From: Mugil cephalus
Taxonomy: Eukaryota > Chordata > Actinopteri > Mugiliformes > Mugilidae
Direction of reading: 5' to 3'
NCBI RefSeq assembly: GCF_022458985.1
Contig: NC_061771.1
Coordinates: 30,430,322-30,494,321 of the forward strand
DNA length: 64,000 nt
Shown here in pieces: positions 36,215 through 47,084 of the stretch; positions within the stretch are counted from its first letter, which is position 1; every line of letters starts with the position of its first letter. The position numbers were made by a program, and so were the translations under genes. Below the pieces are notes generated by a model. The model searched no databases. It saw only the letters and a list, made by a program, of their open reading frames with translations, and had not been told where the DNA came from.

Positions 36215-36835
36215 TTCAGAAGAGGTCTGACCAAGGCTGTCTTAAAAGCACTTGGGAAAACCCCTGTCTGAAGAGTATAATTTAAAACATTCAAAACATC
36301 CTCAGCTAAAAAACTGCAAACAGATTTAAAAAATGGAGCAGGAATCGGATCTAAAAGGCAGGTTGCCGGTTTTAACTGAGAGATATCTTTCTCCAGCACC
36401 TTAGCATCAACCAGTGTTTCCTCACATAAAAACATAGGTTGAGCTATAATAAAACAAGATTGAGAATGACTAAAAGCTGACCTAATAGTTTTTATTTTAC
36501 TGCTGAAGTGAGCTGCAAACTCCTCACATTTGGAGTCCGTTGACATCCTGCCAGACATGTTAAAAACCGGGTTGATTAGTCTGTCGATGATGGAAAAAAG
36601 TGTTCTGGGGTTATTATGGTTTTCACTGATAATGTTTGAAAAATGTGCCTGTCTTGCTTCCTTTATTGCCTTATTGTAGTTTTTTTAGCTCAGACTTTAG
36701 AATATGCAGGTTTATTTGTAATTTGTTCTTCCTCTCTGGGAACATTTTCTTTTTAATCATTTTATTTCATCATTAATCCATTGGAAGTGTTGGGTTGCAG
36801 GTGAGTTTTTTTGTTTTTATTGGAGCGACTTCGTC
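36215..36835 (-). mobile_element. L2-type LINE fragment, inverted
   Basis: The minus-strand frame 36558-36115 shows EEFAAHFSSKIKTIRSAF, then LLDPIPAPFFKSV and FPSAFKTALVRPLLKRNNL, the segment just before the reverse transcriptase of L2 elements. It abuts the 3' tail of the plus-strand L2 tail to tail. It belongs to a family similar to the 34.1 kb copy and carries the part that copy lacks, so it may be a 5' inversion product of one insertion. Confidence 0.7.
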
Positions 36836-36841
36836 GCGTTT

Positions 36842-37146
36842 ATTAGGTACACTGAGCTAAATGTAACACGGTATAAATCCTCCCACTATGAAGCTTATGA
36901 TGTTTAGTTTTATTGTTGGTGAAGCTGTTTCTGACTTTTAAACGTAGCTGCTTTTTAGGTCATTTATAGGTAATTGTGTCACAACATGACTTGTTTGTGG
37001 ATGTGAGAGAGCAGACAGTACAGTGTTTGCTCAGTGACTCCACATTTCATCCTCAAGCTGACTAGTGTAGGGAAGCTTCCTGTTAACAAACTGCTGTAAA
37101 ACACTGATTTACTATGAATATTCTGGACAATAATTATAGTTTTCCA
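36842..37146 (+). repeat. Dispersed repeat R1, copy 2
   Basis: It is the direct counterpart of 9091-9394, ending at ATTCTGGACAATAAT. Some bases differ, but the alignment is nearly gap-free. Confidence 0.75.
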
Positions 37147-37424
37147 TTGTAGCACCTTTAGTCGTGACTTTGACGTTAAAGAGATACTCACATCGCTTTA
37201 GGTCCGGTAGTAGTTGCACCAGGACGTGACTCAAAAAAGGAACAGGTAATATTTTAATATCAATGCAAAACAAACAATAAACATCAACACCTTGAACAAG
37301 GCACCACAAAATAAAACAAAAGAGTCCACAGAACTCAAGCTCTCCTGCCGGATATTCTGGTAGGTTCAGTTCAAGAAGAAAGATCCAATGTGTGTGTATG
37401 TATAGTTCTGAGGAAGCCCACATA

Positions 37425-39660
37425 GCCTGGAAAGATAGTTTAACAACTTATAAAAAAAATTCTCCGTAAGATTAGGACAGCATATTATTCTTCATTAATA
37501 CAAGAAAACAAGAATAACCCCAGATTTCTTTTCAGCACTGTAGCCAGGCTGATAAAGAGTCACAGCTCTGTTGAGCCATCTATTCCTTCAGACCTCAGCA
37601 GTAATGACTTCATGAGATTCTTCACTGATAAAATTGTTGGCATTAGAGATAAAATTCATATCACCCTTCCATCTGTCAAAGATGTAAGTACGGTGGCATT
37701 AGAAACCTCTGTAGGACCTAGTCAGTATTTGGATTCTTTCTCTCTAACTGATCTTCCTGAGCTCACTTCAGTTATTACAGCATCTGAAACATCAACTTGT
37801 CATCTAGACCCCATCCCAACTAAGTTGCTCAAGGAGTTTTTTTCATTAATTAATACCTCCATATTAAATCAGATAAACAGGATATGTGCCCCAGTCTTTT
37901 AAAACTGCTGTAATTAAACCATTACTTAAAAAACCCACTCTTGACCCAGATGTTTTAGCCAACTATAGGCCAATTTCCAACCTTCCTTTTATCTCTAAAG
38001 TTTTTGAAAGGGTTGTTGTCAATCAGTTGGTTGATCATTTAAACAGGTTTGAAGAGTTTCAGTCAGGTTTTAGAGCTCATCATAGTACAGAAACAGCTCT
38101 GGTTTTAAGTTACCAATGATCTCCTCATGGCTTCAGACGGTGGACTTGTCTCTATACTTGTCCTGCTAGATCTCAGTGCTGCATTTGACACTATTGATCA
38201 CAATATTCTACTACAGAGACTTGAAAGTGTGATTAAGATTACAGGAACTGCACTAGACTGGTTTGAATCATATCTGTCAGACAGATTCCAGTTTGTCCAT
38301 GTAAAAAACAATTCTTCTATATATACCAAAGTAAGCTATGGAGTTCCTCAGGGTTCTGTGCTATTATTCACATTATACATGGTTCCCTTAGGCAATATTA
38401 TTAGAAAGCACGGTATAAACTTCCATTGCTACGCAGATGATACTCAGCGATATTTATCCATGAAACCAAATGAAACTAATCAGCTGGTTAAACTCCAAGC
38501 ATTTCTTAAAGACATAAAGGCTTGGATGACCTGTAATTTTCTACTTCTAAACTCAGACAAAACAGAAGTCATTGTATTTGGCTCTAAACATGTCAGAGAT
38601 TCATTATCTAATCACCTGCTTTTGTTGGATGGCATTACCTTGGCCTCCAGTACTACTGTGAAAAACCTTGGTGTTATATTTAACCAGGATATGTCCTTTA
38701 ATTCTCACATAAAGCAGGTGACCAGGACTGCTTTCTTTCACCTTCGTAATATCATCAACATTAGGAGCATCTTTTCTCAGAGTGATGCGGAAAAACTAGT
38801 TCATGCATTTGTGTCTTCCAGGCTGGATTATTGTAACTCGTTACTGTCTGGCTCCAAATACTCTTTAAAAAGCCTCCAATTGATTCAAAATGCTGCAGCA
38901 AGAGCACTGACAGGAATTAGCAAGAGAGATCATATTACTCCAGTGTTAGCTTCTCTTCATTGGCTCCCTTTAAAATCTAGAATTGAATTTAAAATCCTCC
39001 TCCTTACATACAAGGCCCTGAAAGGCCTAGCTCCATCATATATGAAAGACCTCATAGAACCATACTGTCCCAACAGATCACTACGATCTCTAAGTGCAGG
39101 TCTACTTGTGGTTCCTAGAGTTTCTAAAAGTAGAATGGGAGGTAGAGCCTTCAGCTATCAGGCTCCTCTCCTGTGGAACCAGCACCCAGTTTGGGTTCGG
39201 GGGGCAGACACAGTCTCTACGTTTAAGGTCAGGCTTAAGACTTTCCTTTTTAACAAAGCTTATAGTTAGTGCTGGACTTAACCATCCCTTAGTTATGCTG
39301 CTATAGGCCCAGGCTGCAGGGGGACGATGCACTGAGGACATGTCCTCTCCTCTTTTTTTCTCTGGCTCCTGTCCTCTGATCCCTTATTATTTGTTTTCTA
39401 TTACTAACCACTGTGTCTCACTCCACTTTATTTATCTTATTTCTCCTGCTCTTCTTCTCTCTCTATCTTCTCTGTTTCTACCTGGCTGGCCTTTAGCAGA
39501 TGGTTCCTCTATATGAGCTGGTTCTGCTCTAGGTTTCTTCCTGTTAAAGGGAGTTTTTCCCTCAGGCTGATCTGGAGGTTGCAGGCTGGTTTTTGTGAAG
39601 GGTCTTGAGACAATTTGTGTTGTTATTGGCGCTATATAAATAAAACTGAATTGAATTGAA
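37425..39660 (+). mobile_element. L2-type LINE, copy A, long open frame with complete 3' end
   Basis: Pieces in order: a pre-RT segment 37612-37902 (FMRFFTDKIVGIRDKI, LDPIPTKLLKE); [19 protein letters not shown] (37960), then [16 protein letters not shown] (38060); and a 380-codon frame 38127-39269 with LLDLSAAFDTIDHNILLQRL, GVPQGSV, YADDTQ (catalytic ADD) and C-terminal RLDYCNSLLSG. Two frame breaks (near 37880 and 38115) and a short loss after PQGSV disable it. The 3' end (39300-39660) carries the fish L2 tail with GGCGCTATATAAATAAAACTG and GAATT repeats. It is relatively young in appearance. Confidence 0.85.
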
Positions 39661-40790
39661 TTTATTTCCTTGGGCAGCTTAGGCAGAGACAAAGTAGCCA
39701 TTACATCTATTCACCACTCCATTCATGTTTTTGTTTTGAAATCACCTCCGGTCTCCTGTTGTTTTTTACGAAAAAGATGTTTAACAGGTATCATCACCAA
39801 CCATCTCATCCATCCACATGCTGTAACATCCTCATTCCTCAGAACCAGGAACCTGTATCTTTGATTCAGGTGAAAGAGGACGTGAAGAGAAGCATGAAGA
39901 TGGGGTGGATACACACACACACGTTCAACAACTTTCTGATTATCTTTAATTTCTCTTTAACATGTCATCCAATTAGACTGCAGCTCCACAACAACGGAGG
40001 ACAGAGAACAGATTGTTCACCAAGAACACCAAGTTCTTCTCCTTTAACTGTGCTCCGACCTCGATAGATCTAATTCCAAGGGTGGACTGTAAGCTGTCTG
40101 GTTAAAAGCCAGGTCTGAAATAAAGACCAAAATTCCCTAACATGAAAAGAAATATGCTCTACTCTTTCAATGTTCCTCTCACAAAATCCACATGAGTTGT
40201 TAGATGGATATATATCGTTTAAAATTTTAAATGTCACCTCTTTAGCTCTGTGAGGAACTGGATGAGACAAATATCTCGTTCTTGTTTTTCTTGCTTCTGT
40301 GTCACTGTAATGACAGAACATATTTCCGTATTGATCCACACACGCTGCTGTAGCTGCATGCGACAGAGGTGCATTAACGGTGCTTTCACAGAGTAGGAAC
40401 CTGAATACACGCCACGCGGCGCATTAACCGTTTTTATTTGATTACAGTGTTTTTATGATCGTGAGAAGTTGAAAATCGTGATCAAAATTCGGTTGATCGT
40501 CCAGCCATACTTGACAGTTCAATTCCTAGAATGTGCCACATGCCCTGAGATACTAAAACCTGTGCCACCCTGTGGAGTTCTTCAGCATGTCTTCAACATG
40601 AGCTTGAGTCTTCAGAGGGTCCCTGTGATGTGGAAGACGTCCTACCTAGTTCCTGGGACTACAGACCTGTGGCACTGACCTCCCACATCATGAAGACCCT
40701 GGAGAGACTCATCTTGGAGCAACTCCGGCCCGTGGTCAAGCCATATTTGGACCCCCTCCAGTTCACCTGCTCTTATGACTTCAGTAAACA
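38629..40790 (+). repeat. Tandem segmental duplication, unit 1
   Basis: This unit starts inside the L2 copy A coding region at TGGATGGCATTACCTTGGCC, spans its 3' end, then the 39.7-40.07 kb MABP-promoter relic and a Rex1-like fragment. The next unit begins at 40797 with the same L2 segment fused to the end of the Rex1-like fragment. Sequence agreement is high over the whole length. Confidence 0.8.
39715..40065 (+). pseudogene. Probable relic of MABP-like gene promoter and intron 1
   Basis: Patches such as TGAAATCACCTCC (39740) and CGTTCAACAACTTTCTGATTAT with a following CTTTAACATGTC...CAATTAGACTGCAGCTC (39922-39985) resemble the upstream region and intron start of the MABP-like genes (7155; 7410-7500; 44200-44290). 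A better-preserved relation is at 42850-43210. No coding exon follows. Confidence 0.4.
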
Positions 40791-40795
40791 AAGAT
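40469..40795 (+). mobile_element. Rex1-like LINE reverse transcriptase fragment
   Basis: The frames encode VPVMWKTSYLVP, then TSHIMKTLERLILEQLRPVV and KPYLDPLQF, the segment before the first catalytic Asp in Rex1-like elements. It is truncated at the duplication junction. A near-identical copy is at 42518-42840. Confidence 0.65.
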
Positions 40796-40796
40796 T

Positions 40797-41825
40797 TGGA
40801 TGGCGTTACCTTGGCCCCCAGTACTACTGTGAAAAACCTTGGTGTTATATTTGACCAGGATATGTCCTTTAATTCTCACATAAAGCAGGTGACTAGGACT
40901 GCTTTCTTTCACCTTCGTAATATCATCAACATTAGGAGCATCTTTTCTCAGAGTGATGCGGAAAAACTAGTTCATGCATTTGTGTCTTCCAGGCTGGATT
41001 ATTGTAACTCGTTACTGTCTGGCTCCAAATACTCTTTAAAAAGCCTCCAATTGATTCAAAATGCTGCAGCAAGAGCACTGACAGGAATTAGCAAGAGAGA
41101 TCATATTACTCCAGTGTTAGCTTCTCTTCATTGGCTCCCTTTAAAATCTAGAATTGAATTTAAAATCCTCCTCCTTACATACAAGGCCCTGAAAGGCCTA
41201 GCTCCATCATATATGAAAGACCTCATAGAACCATACTGTCCCAACAGATCACTACGATCTCTAAGTGCAGGTCTACTTGTGGTTCCTAGAATTTCTAAAA
41301 GAATGGGAGGTAGAGCCTTCAGCTATCAGGCTCCTCTCCTGTGGAACCAGCTCCCAGTTTGGGTTCGGGAGGCAGACACAGTCTCTACGTTTAAGGTCAG
41401 GCTTAAGACTTTCCTTTTTAACAAAGCTTATAGTTAGTGCTGGACTTAACCATCCCTTAGTTATGCTGCTATAGGCCCAGGCTGCAGGGGGACGATGCAC
41501 TGAGGACATGTCCTCTCCTCTTTCTCCTCTGGCTCCTGTCCTCTAATATTTTATCATTTTATTTTCTATTACTAACCACTGTGTCTCACTCCACTTTGTT
41601 TATCTTATTTCTCCTGCTCTTCTTCTCTCTCTATCTTCTCTGTTTCTACCTGGCTGGCCTTTAGCAGATGGTTCCTCCATATGAGCTGGTTCTGCTCAAG
41701 GTTTCTTCCTGTTAAAAGGGAGTTTTTCCCTCAGGCTTCTCTGGAGGTTGCAGGCTGGTTTTTGTGAAGGGTGTTGGGACAATTTGTATTGTTGTTGGCG
41801 CTTTATAAATAAAACTGAATTGAAT
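40797..41825 (+). mobile_element. L2-type LINE, copy B, 3' half created by duplication
   Basis: A 220-codon frame (40775-41437) repeats the C-terminal part of copy A from TLAPSTTVKNLGVIFDQDMS to the end KTFLFNKAYS, then the same 3' tail. It has no ADD catalytic motif. Its 5' boundary is a duplication breakpoint, not an ordinary target-primed truncation. Confidence 0.8.
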
Positions 41826-42517
41826 CTATTCACCACTCCATTCATGTTTTTATTTTGAAATCACCTTCGGTCTCCTGTTGTTTTTTACGAAAAAGATGTT
41901 TAACAGGTATCATCACCAACCATCTCATCCATCCACATGCTGTAACATCCTCATTCCTCAGAACCAGGAACCTGTATCTTTGATTCAGGTGAAAGAGGAC
42001 GTGAAGAGAAGCATGAAGATGGGGTGGATACACACACACACGTTCAACAACTTTCTGATTATCTTTAATTTCTCTTTAACATGTCATCCAATTAGACTGC
42101 AGCTCCACAACAACGGAGGACAGAGAACAGATTGTTCACCAAGAACACCAAGTTCTTCTCCTTTAACTGTGCTCCGACCTCGATAGATCTAATTCCAAGG
42201 GTGGACTGTAAGCTGTCTGGTTAAAAGCCAGGTCTGAAATAAAGACCAAAATTCCCTAACATGAAAAGAAATATGCTCTACTCTTTCAATGTCCCTCTCA
42301 CAAAATCCACATGAGTTGTTAGATGGATATATATCGTTTAAAATTTTAAATGTCAACATATTCAGAACATATTTCCGTACTGATCCACACACGCTGCTGT
42401 AGCTGCATGCGACAGAGGTGCATTAACGGTGCTTTCACAGAGTAGGAACCTGAATACACGCCACGCGGCACATTAACCGTTTTTATTTGATTACAGTGTT
42501 TTTATGACAGTGAGAAG

Positions 42518-42840
42518 TTGAAAATCGTGATCAAAATTCGGTTGATCGTCCAGCCATACTTGGCAGTTCAATTCCTAGAATGTGCCACATGCCCTGAGAT
42601 ACTAAAACCTGTGCCACCCTGTGGAGTTCTTCAGCATGTCTTCAACATGAGCTTGAGTCTTCAGAGGGTCCCTGTGATGTGGAAGACGTCCTACCTAGTT
42701 CCTGGGACTACAGACCTGTGGCACTGACCTCCCACATCATGAAGACCCTGGAGAGACTCATCTTGGAGCAACTCCGGCCCGTGGTCAAGCCATATTTGGA
42801 CCCCCTCCAGTTCACCTGCTCTTATGACTTCAGTAAACAA
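42518..42840 (+). mobile_element. Rex1-like LINE fragment, second copy
   Basis: It repeats 40469-40795 almost exactly and is carried there by the tandem duplication. Confidence 0.65.
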
Positions 42841-42849
42841 AGATTTTAA

Positions 42850-43210
42850 AATGAAATGTTTCATTTATTACACACATGGACAAATGAACATGGTGAGTTG
42901 TCTTGTGCAGCTGAAGTTTGTCTCTAGATTTTTGTGTCAACATCTTGTTGTGAAAAATCACCTCCTGACACTTTTTGTTTTGCAGAACAGGTATCACCAC
43001 CAACCATCTCATCCACCCACATGCTGTAAGTCCTCATTCCTCATAACCATGAACCCTTATCTTTGATTCAGGGGACTGCTTCTGTGGAATAAGGAAGTTA
43101 AAGCAAGAAAATAGGGGTGGATACACAGCGACTTTCTGATTATCTTTAATTTCTCTTTAACATGTCATCCAATTAGCCTGCAGCTCCACAACAACAGAGG
43201 ACAGAAAATG
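42850..43210 (+). pseudogene. Relic of MABP-like gene promoter region and intron 1
   Basis: The segment GCTGAAGTTTGTCTCTAGAT...TTTTGTGTCAACATCTTGTTGTG...AATCACCTCCTG (42910-42967) is clearly related to 7108-7167, upstream of copy B. After a diverged stretch, CGACTTTCTGATTATCTTT...AACATGTCATCC (43129-43170) resembles the start of intron 1. TATA box and coding exons are absent. It is a decayed family member in the same orientation as copy C. Confidence 0.55.
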
Positions 43211-43379
43211 TGTCCATCTGTTAAATCTGCAGTTTATAGTGATGTAAACCCAGAGCAATACTAAACCAGGCCTAAACCAGTTCACCTTGATGGAGTGCAC
43301 ACACTGCTTTAGTATTAACTTCATCATTTAACACTGTCTGCGAAGTGATGGGTCCATATCAACAGAATCATTCTACTGA

Positions 43380-43840
43380 TTCTCCTGATTCCCTGGTACA
43401 GAATCATTAACATTGCTCCTCCACACATCTGCCATACAGGAACTACCAAAACGATGCTCCAAAAGGTTGTAGACTCCCCCAGACTACCAATAACGAAATA
43501 CTCAACCCACCCACTGCTCCCATCCATCCCATCTGGAAGAACCCCCAACCAGCTGACTGCAACCATCCAATCAGCTAGGGAGAAGGAATGGGCATCCAAA
43601 GAGGTCCCCAATAAGTCGACAGGTCCATGGCACGAGCTTCCAAGGAGACAGTGGGCAACCATGAATACATTCAAGTCTGGGCACGGCCTGTGCTTGACCA
43701 GCCTTCACAGCAGCAGCCCTAGTCCACTATGTGCTTATGGAGAGCAGCAGACAATGAAACATATCATTGAAGAGTGTCCACTCCAAAGACTAAGAAGAGG
43801 ATTAGCCACCCTCCACTCAGTCGACCAGATCGTCTAAAGA
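43380..43840 (+). mobile_element. LINE C-terminal fragment
   Basis: The frame 43454-43837 encodes a LINE-type C-terminus: WATMNTFKSGHGLCL, then CAYGEQQTMKHIIEECPLQRL and LATLHSVDQIV. The Cys...QTM-HI...CPL pattern is the zinc-knuckle-like end of several APE-type LINEs. The upstream reverse transcriptase is missing. Confidence 0.6.
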
Positions 43841-44021
43841 TGATTATTTTGTATTTTGGTCTGTGTGATTGAATGCTTGTGTTAACAATTAAATCAGACG
43901 TTACTCAACAGTTAGTATTTTTTTATTCAAGGAATTATTTGGATGACTGGTTTTTACTTTTACTTGAGTCATATTATTTTGAAGCAACAGTTGGCATCTC
44001 TCCCCGCCTCTGAATAATTTA

Positions 44022-44031
44022 CCCCCCCCCC

Positions 44032-44062
<31 letters not shown>

Positions 44063-44069
44063 ACACACC
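44022..44069 (+). repeat. Poly-C tract followed by (CA)n
   Basis: About 27 C residues are followed by about 11 CA units, directly 5' of the region shared with copy B. It marks the upstream boundary of the MABP duplication unit and may also be length-variable or mis-sized. Confidence 0.9.
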
Positions 44070-44106
44070 AGGAACCAGGTGGTTTCCCAGCTTTCACTGT
44101 GTTCTC

Positions 44107-44194
44107 TATATAAACCTGATGTGGTTCTGTGGTTCTGAACAGCAGCTTTGAGCCGAGCGACCGATTCAAACAGCCAACCACTGTCTGCAGACAC
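44107..44194 (+). promoter_or_regulatory. TATA box and non-coding exon 1 of MABP-like copy C
   Basis: TATATAAA at 44107-44114 is followed by a short exon that ends at 44194 before GTAAGT. The intron runs 44195-44627. Proximal sequence upstream of the TATA box differs from copy B beyond about 44085, so copy C keeps only the core promoter. Confidence 0.65.
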
Positions 44195-44636
44195 GTAAGT
44201 GTTCAACTACTTTCTGATCATCTTTGGTGTCTCTTCATCTTGTTGTGTTTTAACATGTCTTCATCCAGTCAGGCTGCACATCTACAGCTCATTTCAAGGC
44301 TCCTCTTTTTACATCTTCATCAGTGTTTTCAGGATCTGAATCAAGTTGTGTTCATATTCCAGTAGAAAACTAGTAATGATGTGATTATTGACCTAAAGCT
44401 TCAAGTCGACACCAACAATGTCCAGGTTTTACTAAATGTGTTTTTGATATTTTATTTCCAGTATTTTAATTTAAAGGTGGTGCAGATTTATTGTTCTGTC
44501 TTAAATAAGTGATTTCTATTTTAAATCTAATCACATGTGTAGTTTGTTATTTGGTGATTTCACTGTGAAGAAGCGGTTTACATCACTGTGTGTTCACTCA
44601 TGAATCCTTTCACTTTATTTGATGCAGGAAACCAAA

Positions 44637-45518
44637 ATGTCCAAGTACATCACCGACCTACAAGTGTCTCTGGATGCGACTGAAGAGAGTCAGCTCCGTG
44701 CACAAGGCTTCAAGAAAATTGATGTTAATCTGAACAAAAGAGCCGGAGGAAACTGCATCTACCTTTGGTTCAAAACAGGAAGCTGTGGCCCAATCACCAG
44801 GATCCAGTTTTCATTCAGATCAGAGATGGAAAAAGGTCTGAACGACACAGGGTACACGAAGATCAACAAAGATCTCAATGCTGGAGCATGTGGAGACTAC
44901 ATCTACCTGTGGTTCTACAAAGGTACCACCGAGTACGATGTTCCCATCGTTGACATTGAAGTCTCTACAGAAGATGAAGCCCAGAAGTTCAGATTCGGCT
45001 GGGACAGAGTGGCCTGTGATCTGAACCGTGATGCTGGAGGAAAGATGATCTACCTGTGGGTGAAGAGAGAGAAACCAACGTACATCTGTGACATCACTGC
45101 CACTGAGGGTTTTGGAGGAGATGATGACTACTTCCAGAACGGGTTCATCCGAGTGGATGAAGATACCAACAGAGGTGCAGGAGGACCCTACATCTTTATC
45201 TGGTTCCGTCTGACCACTGACAGTCAGAAGGCCGTCAGAGATCTGCAAATCTCCATCAGTAATGGAGAATATGACAGGTTTCAAAGCCAGGGCTATCAGC
45301 TGGTGAACATGGATCTCAACAAGGGTACCGGAGGAAACCAGGTGTTCCTGTGGTTCAAGAAAGATCCCCAGTGCAGCAACGCCATCAAAGATTTCACTCT
45401 GATCGTCGGCAGAAGTTTCATTAAACCATTCGAGAGGGCCGGGGTCAATGTCATCGAAAAAAGCCTCAATACAGGAAACTGCAGCAACTATGACATGTAC
45501 CTGTGTTATTATGGCTGA
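44637..45518 (+). CDS. Six-repeat beta-prism (MABP-like) protein, copy C, intact
   Basis: The intact member encodes 293 residues in one coding exon. The start is the ATG at 44637, nine bases after the acceptor AG (44626-44627); an upstream in-frame ATG at 44619 lies in the intron. Six repeats of about 45-50 residues each have a strand like ITDLQVSL, a G-(Y/F)-x-x-(I/V) turn and a D-(L/T)-N-x-x-A/T-G-G-x-x-(I/V)-(Y/F)-L-W-F core (for example DLNAGACGDYIYLWF). Six units fit two beta-prisms of three, the fold of MVB12-associated (MABP) domains. There is no signal peptide or membrane segment, so it is probably a soluble cytosolic protein, perhaps binding lipid or glycan; no function is established. 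A poly(A) signal is at 45713-45718. The fold assignment is from motif memory. Confidence 0.85.
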   Translation: MSKYITDLQVSLDATEESQLRAQGFKKIDVNLNKRAGGNCIYLWFKTGSCGPITRIQFSFRSEMEKGLNDTGYTKINKDLNAGACGDYIYLWFYKGTTEYDVPIVDIEVSTEDEAQKFRFGWDRVACDLNRDAGGKMIYLWVKREKPTYICDITATEGFGGDDDYFQNGFIRVDEDTNRGAGGPYIFIWFRLTTDSQKAVRDLQISISNGEYDRFQSQGYQLVNMDLNKGTGGNQVFLWFKKDPQCSNAIKDFTLIVGRSFIKPFERAGVNVIEKSLNTGNCSNYDMYLCYYG

Positions 45519-45712
45519 GAGTTGTCATGGTAACAGAGCTGAGCATGCTCACTGAGGAGAAACAGAATCAAACATATTCCTGTTTAATTTCTTTGTTTGA
45601 TGAAATTGGATGATTTTAATCACATATAATCTACAATTAATCTAACGAATCAAACTGTTTGATGTGTTCTTGAATGACTCTGTATCACTTTATTCTGATG
45701 ATTCTCTGATTT

Positions 45713-45718
45713 AATAAA
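45713..45718 (+). terminator. Poly(A) signal of MABP-like copy C
   Basis: AATAAA lies about 195 bases after the stop codon, in the same context as at 8926-8931. Confidence 0.7.
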
Positions 45719-46061
45719 GTTTCTCCAGCATCTCAAACACCTTTGACTTGTTTTTCATTGAAGACGAAGAAGAGCTTTAAATAAAAAATACAATTAAATA
45801 CATGAGCTGATGATTTACTGGATGTTCAGGATGAATTAATCGATGATGAATGGATGGATGGAGCCATTAATCAAGGTAATAATGATAGAGAATAATAAAT
45901 GAACCAGTCCTAATATCACCATGAGGCCCTGCAGTCCTTATATGCCTCTTGTAGACTTTTAAGATATTTACTAAAGTGTATCAGAGAGCTGGTCTGCAAT
46001 AAATCGGAGGGTAGCTCCATGGTATAATTCACAGTTGCGTAGTTCGGAAGCTGAAAAGAAT

Positions 46062-46525
46062 TTGTCCCGCTTCACTGATTTCTGTCTGATATTTCCAGGT
46101 TAGCTACTCGCTTTTTCCATTACTTCAGATGGTTATAAGCTAATATGAATCCCCAGTGATATGTGTCCATAAGCTAAAAGCTCGTAAAGTGTGTGAGTAA
46201 AGTGTCACGGTACGTGACTCGTGTAGTAGAGAAAATGGCGTCCGACACCGAAGCCAAACGTTTACTTTCGTTTGTTTCTTTCGGATCCTGGGCATTCGTG
46301 GATTATTACGGCATGTGTGAAAAACAACGCGTGTGTGTGATACATTATTCAAATTGGGGCATTTGTGGGTTATTACTGTGTGAAAAAAAAACAGTTGCGT
46401 GTGTAGCGCATTGCTTGAAATGCTAAAGCTAAAGCTAATGCTAATGTGCAGGTTAGGGCCATAAATCCAGCTACGGCTACATCCTTGTTGAAGGGCACAA
46501 GTAAATCACAAACAATGAGAAGTTC
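46062..46525 (+). repeat. Dispersed repeat R2, copy 2
   Basis: It is the reverse-complement counterpart of 9640-10006. It includes a stretch of AGCTAAAGCTAATGCTAATG (46430-46447) also seen in the other copy. Confidence 0.65.
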
Positions 46526-46894
46526 ACGGGTTAAAGCGGCAAGTTATGAGTCAGACGTGTTTATTATTTCAGTTTGGGTTCAGTTGTGTAAAGAGAGATT
46601 TATTCTGTCATATTAAGTGAGCACTGCTGTACACTTAAAGAAAATACTCTTGATCAGAAATAAAGAAGATGTGTGTGGATACATGATTGGTGATAGACAG
46701 ATGACATGACTAACGAGGGAAATGTTTATCTTTGGTTTGATACAAACTCTGATGCGTTTATTCCTTGAAAATATTAAAGTATATTTATTTAATGTGAATG
46801 TTATCTAAAAATGGTTAATACCCGTGTTGCTTTGAAAACGCATGGTTCTCCGAATCCTCCAATAAAACAAGTTCATACAGGTCATTTTATTTTT

Positions 46895-47010
46895 CCTCTG
46901 CAGCAGAACTTCATCTCTAACCCGGACCTCTTCTTCTTCATGGTGTTAATGTGTCAGTGGAGAATCACTACATTACCCATGAGTCCAGAGTCAGGACTAC
47001 ACACCACTTT
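46895..47010 (+). repeat. Dispersed repeat R4, copy 2
   Basis: It is the inverted counterpart of 32815-32940, lying just before a Rex1-like fragment. Confidence 0.55.
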
Positions 47011-47084
47011 AATATTAACTTAATTATTTAACTCGAACCAGAACATCAGCTGGAACATTTTGAACACACTGTAGTCGACTTGAT

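Larger units (their letters stand above)
40797..42845 (+). repeat. Tandem segmental duplication, unit 2
   Basis: It contains the L2 3' half (40797-41825), the MABP-promoter relic (41830-42185) and the Rex1-like fragment (42518-42840). Relative to unit 1 it lacks about 60 bases (present at 40236-40318) and has scattered changes, including in the L2 3' UTR near 41545. It ends where unique sequence continues (42846 onward), whereas unit 1 jumps back into L2. Confidence 0.8.
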
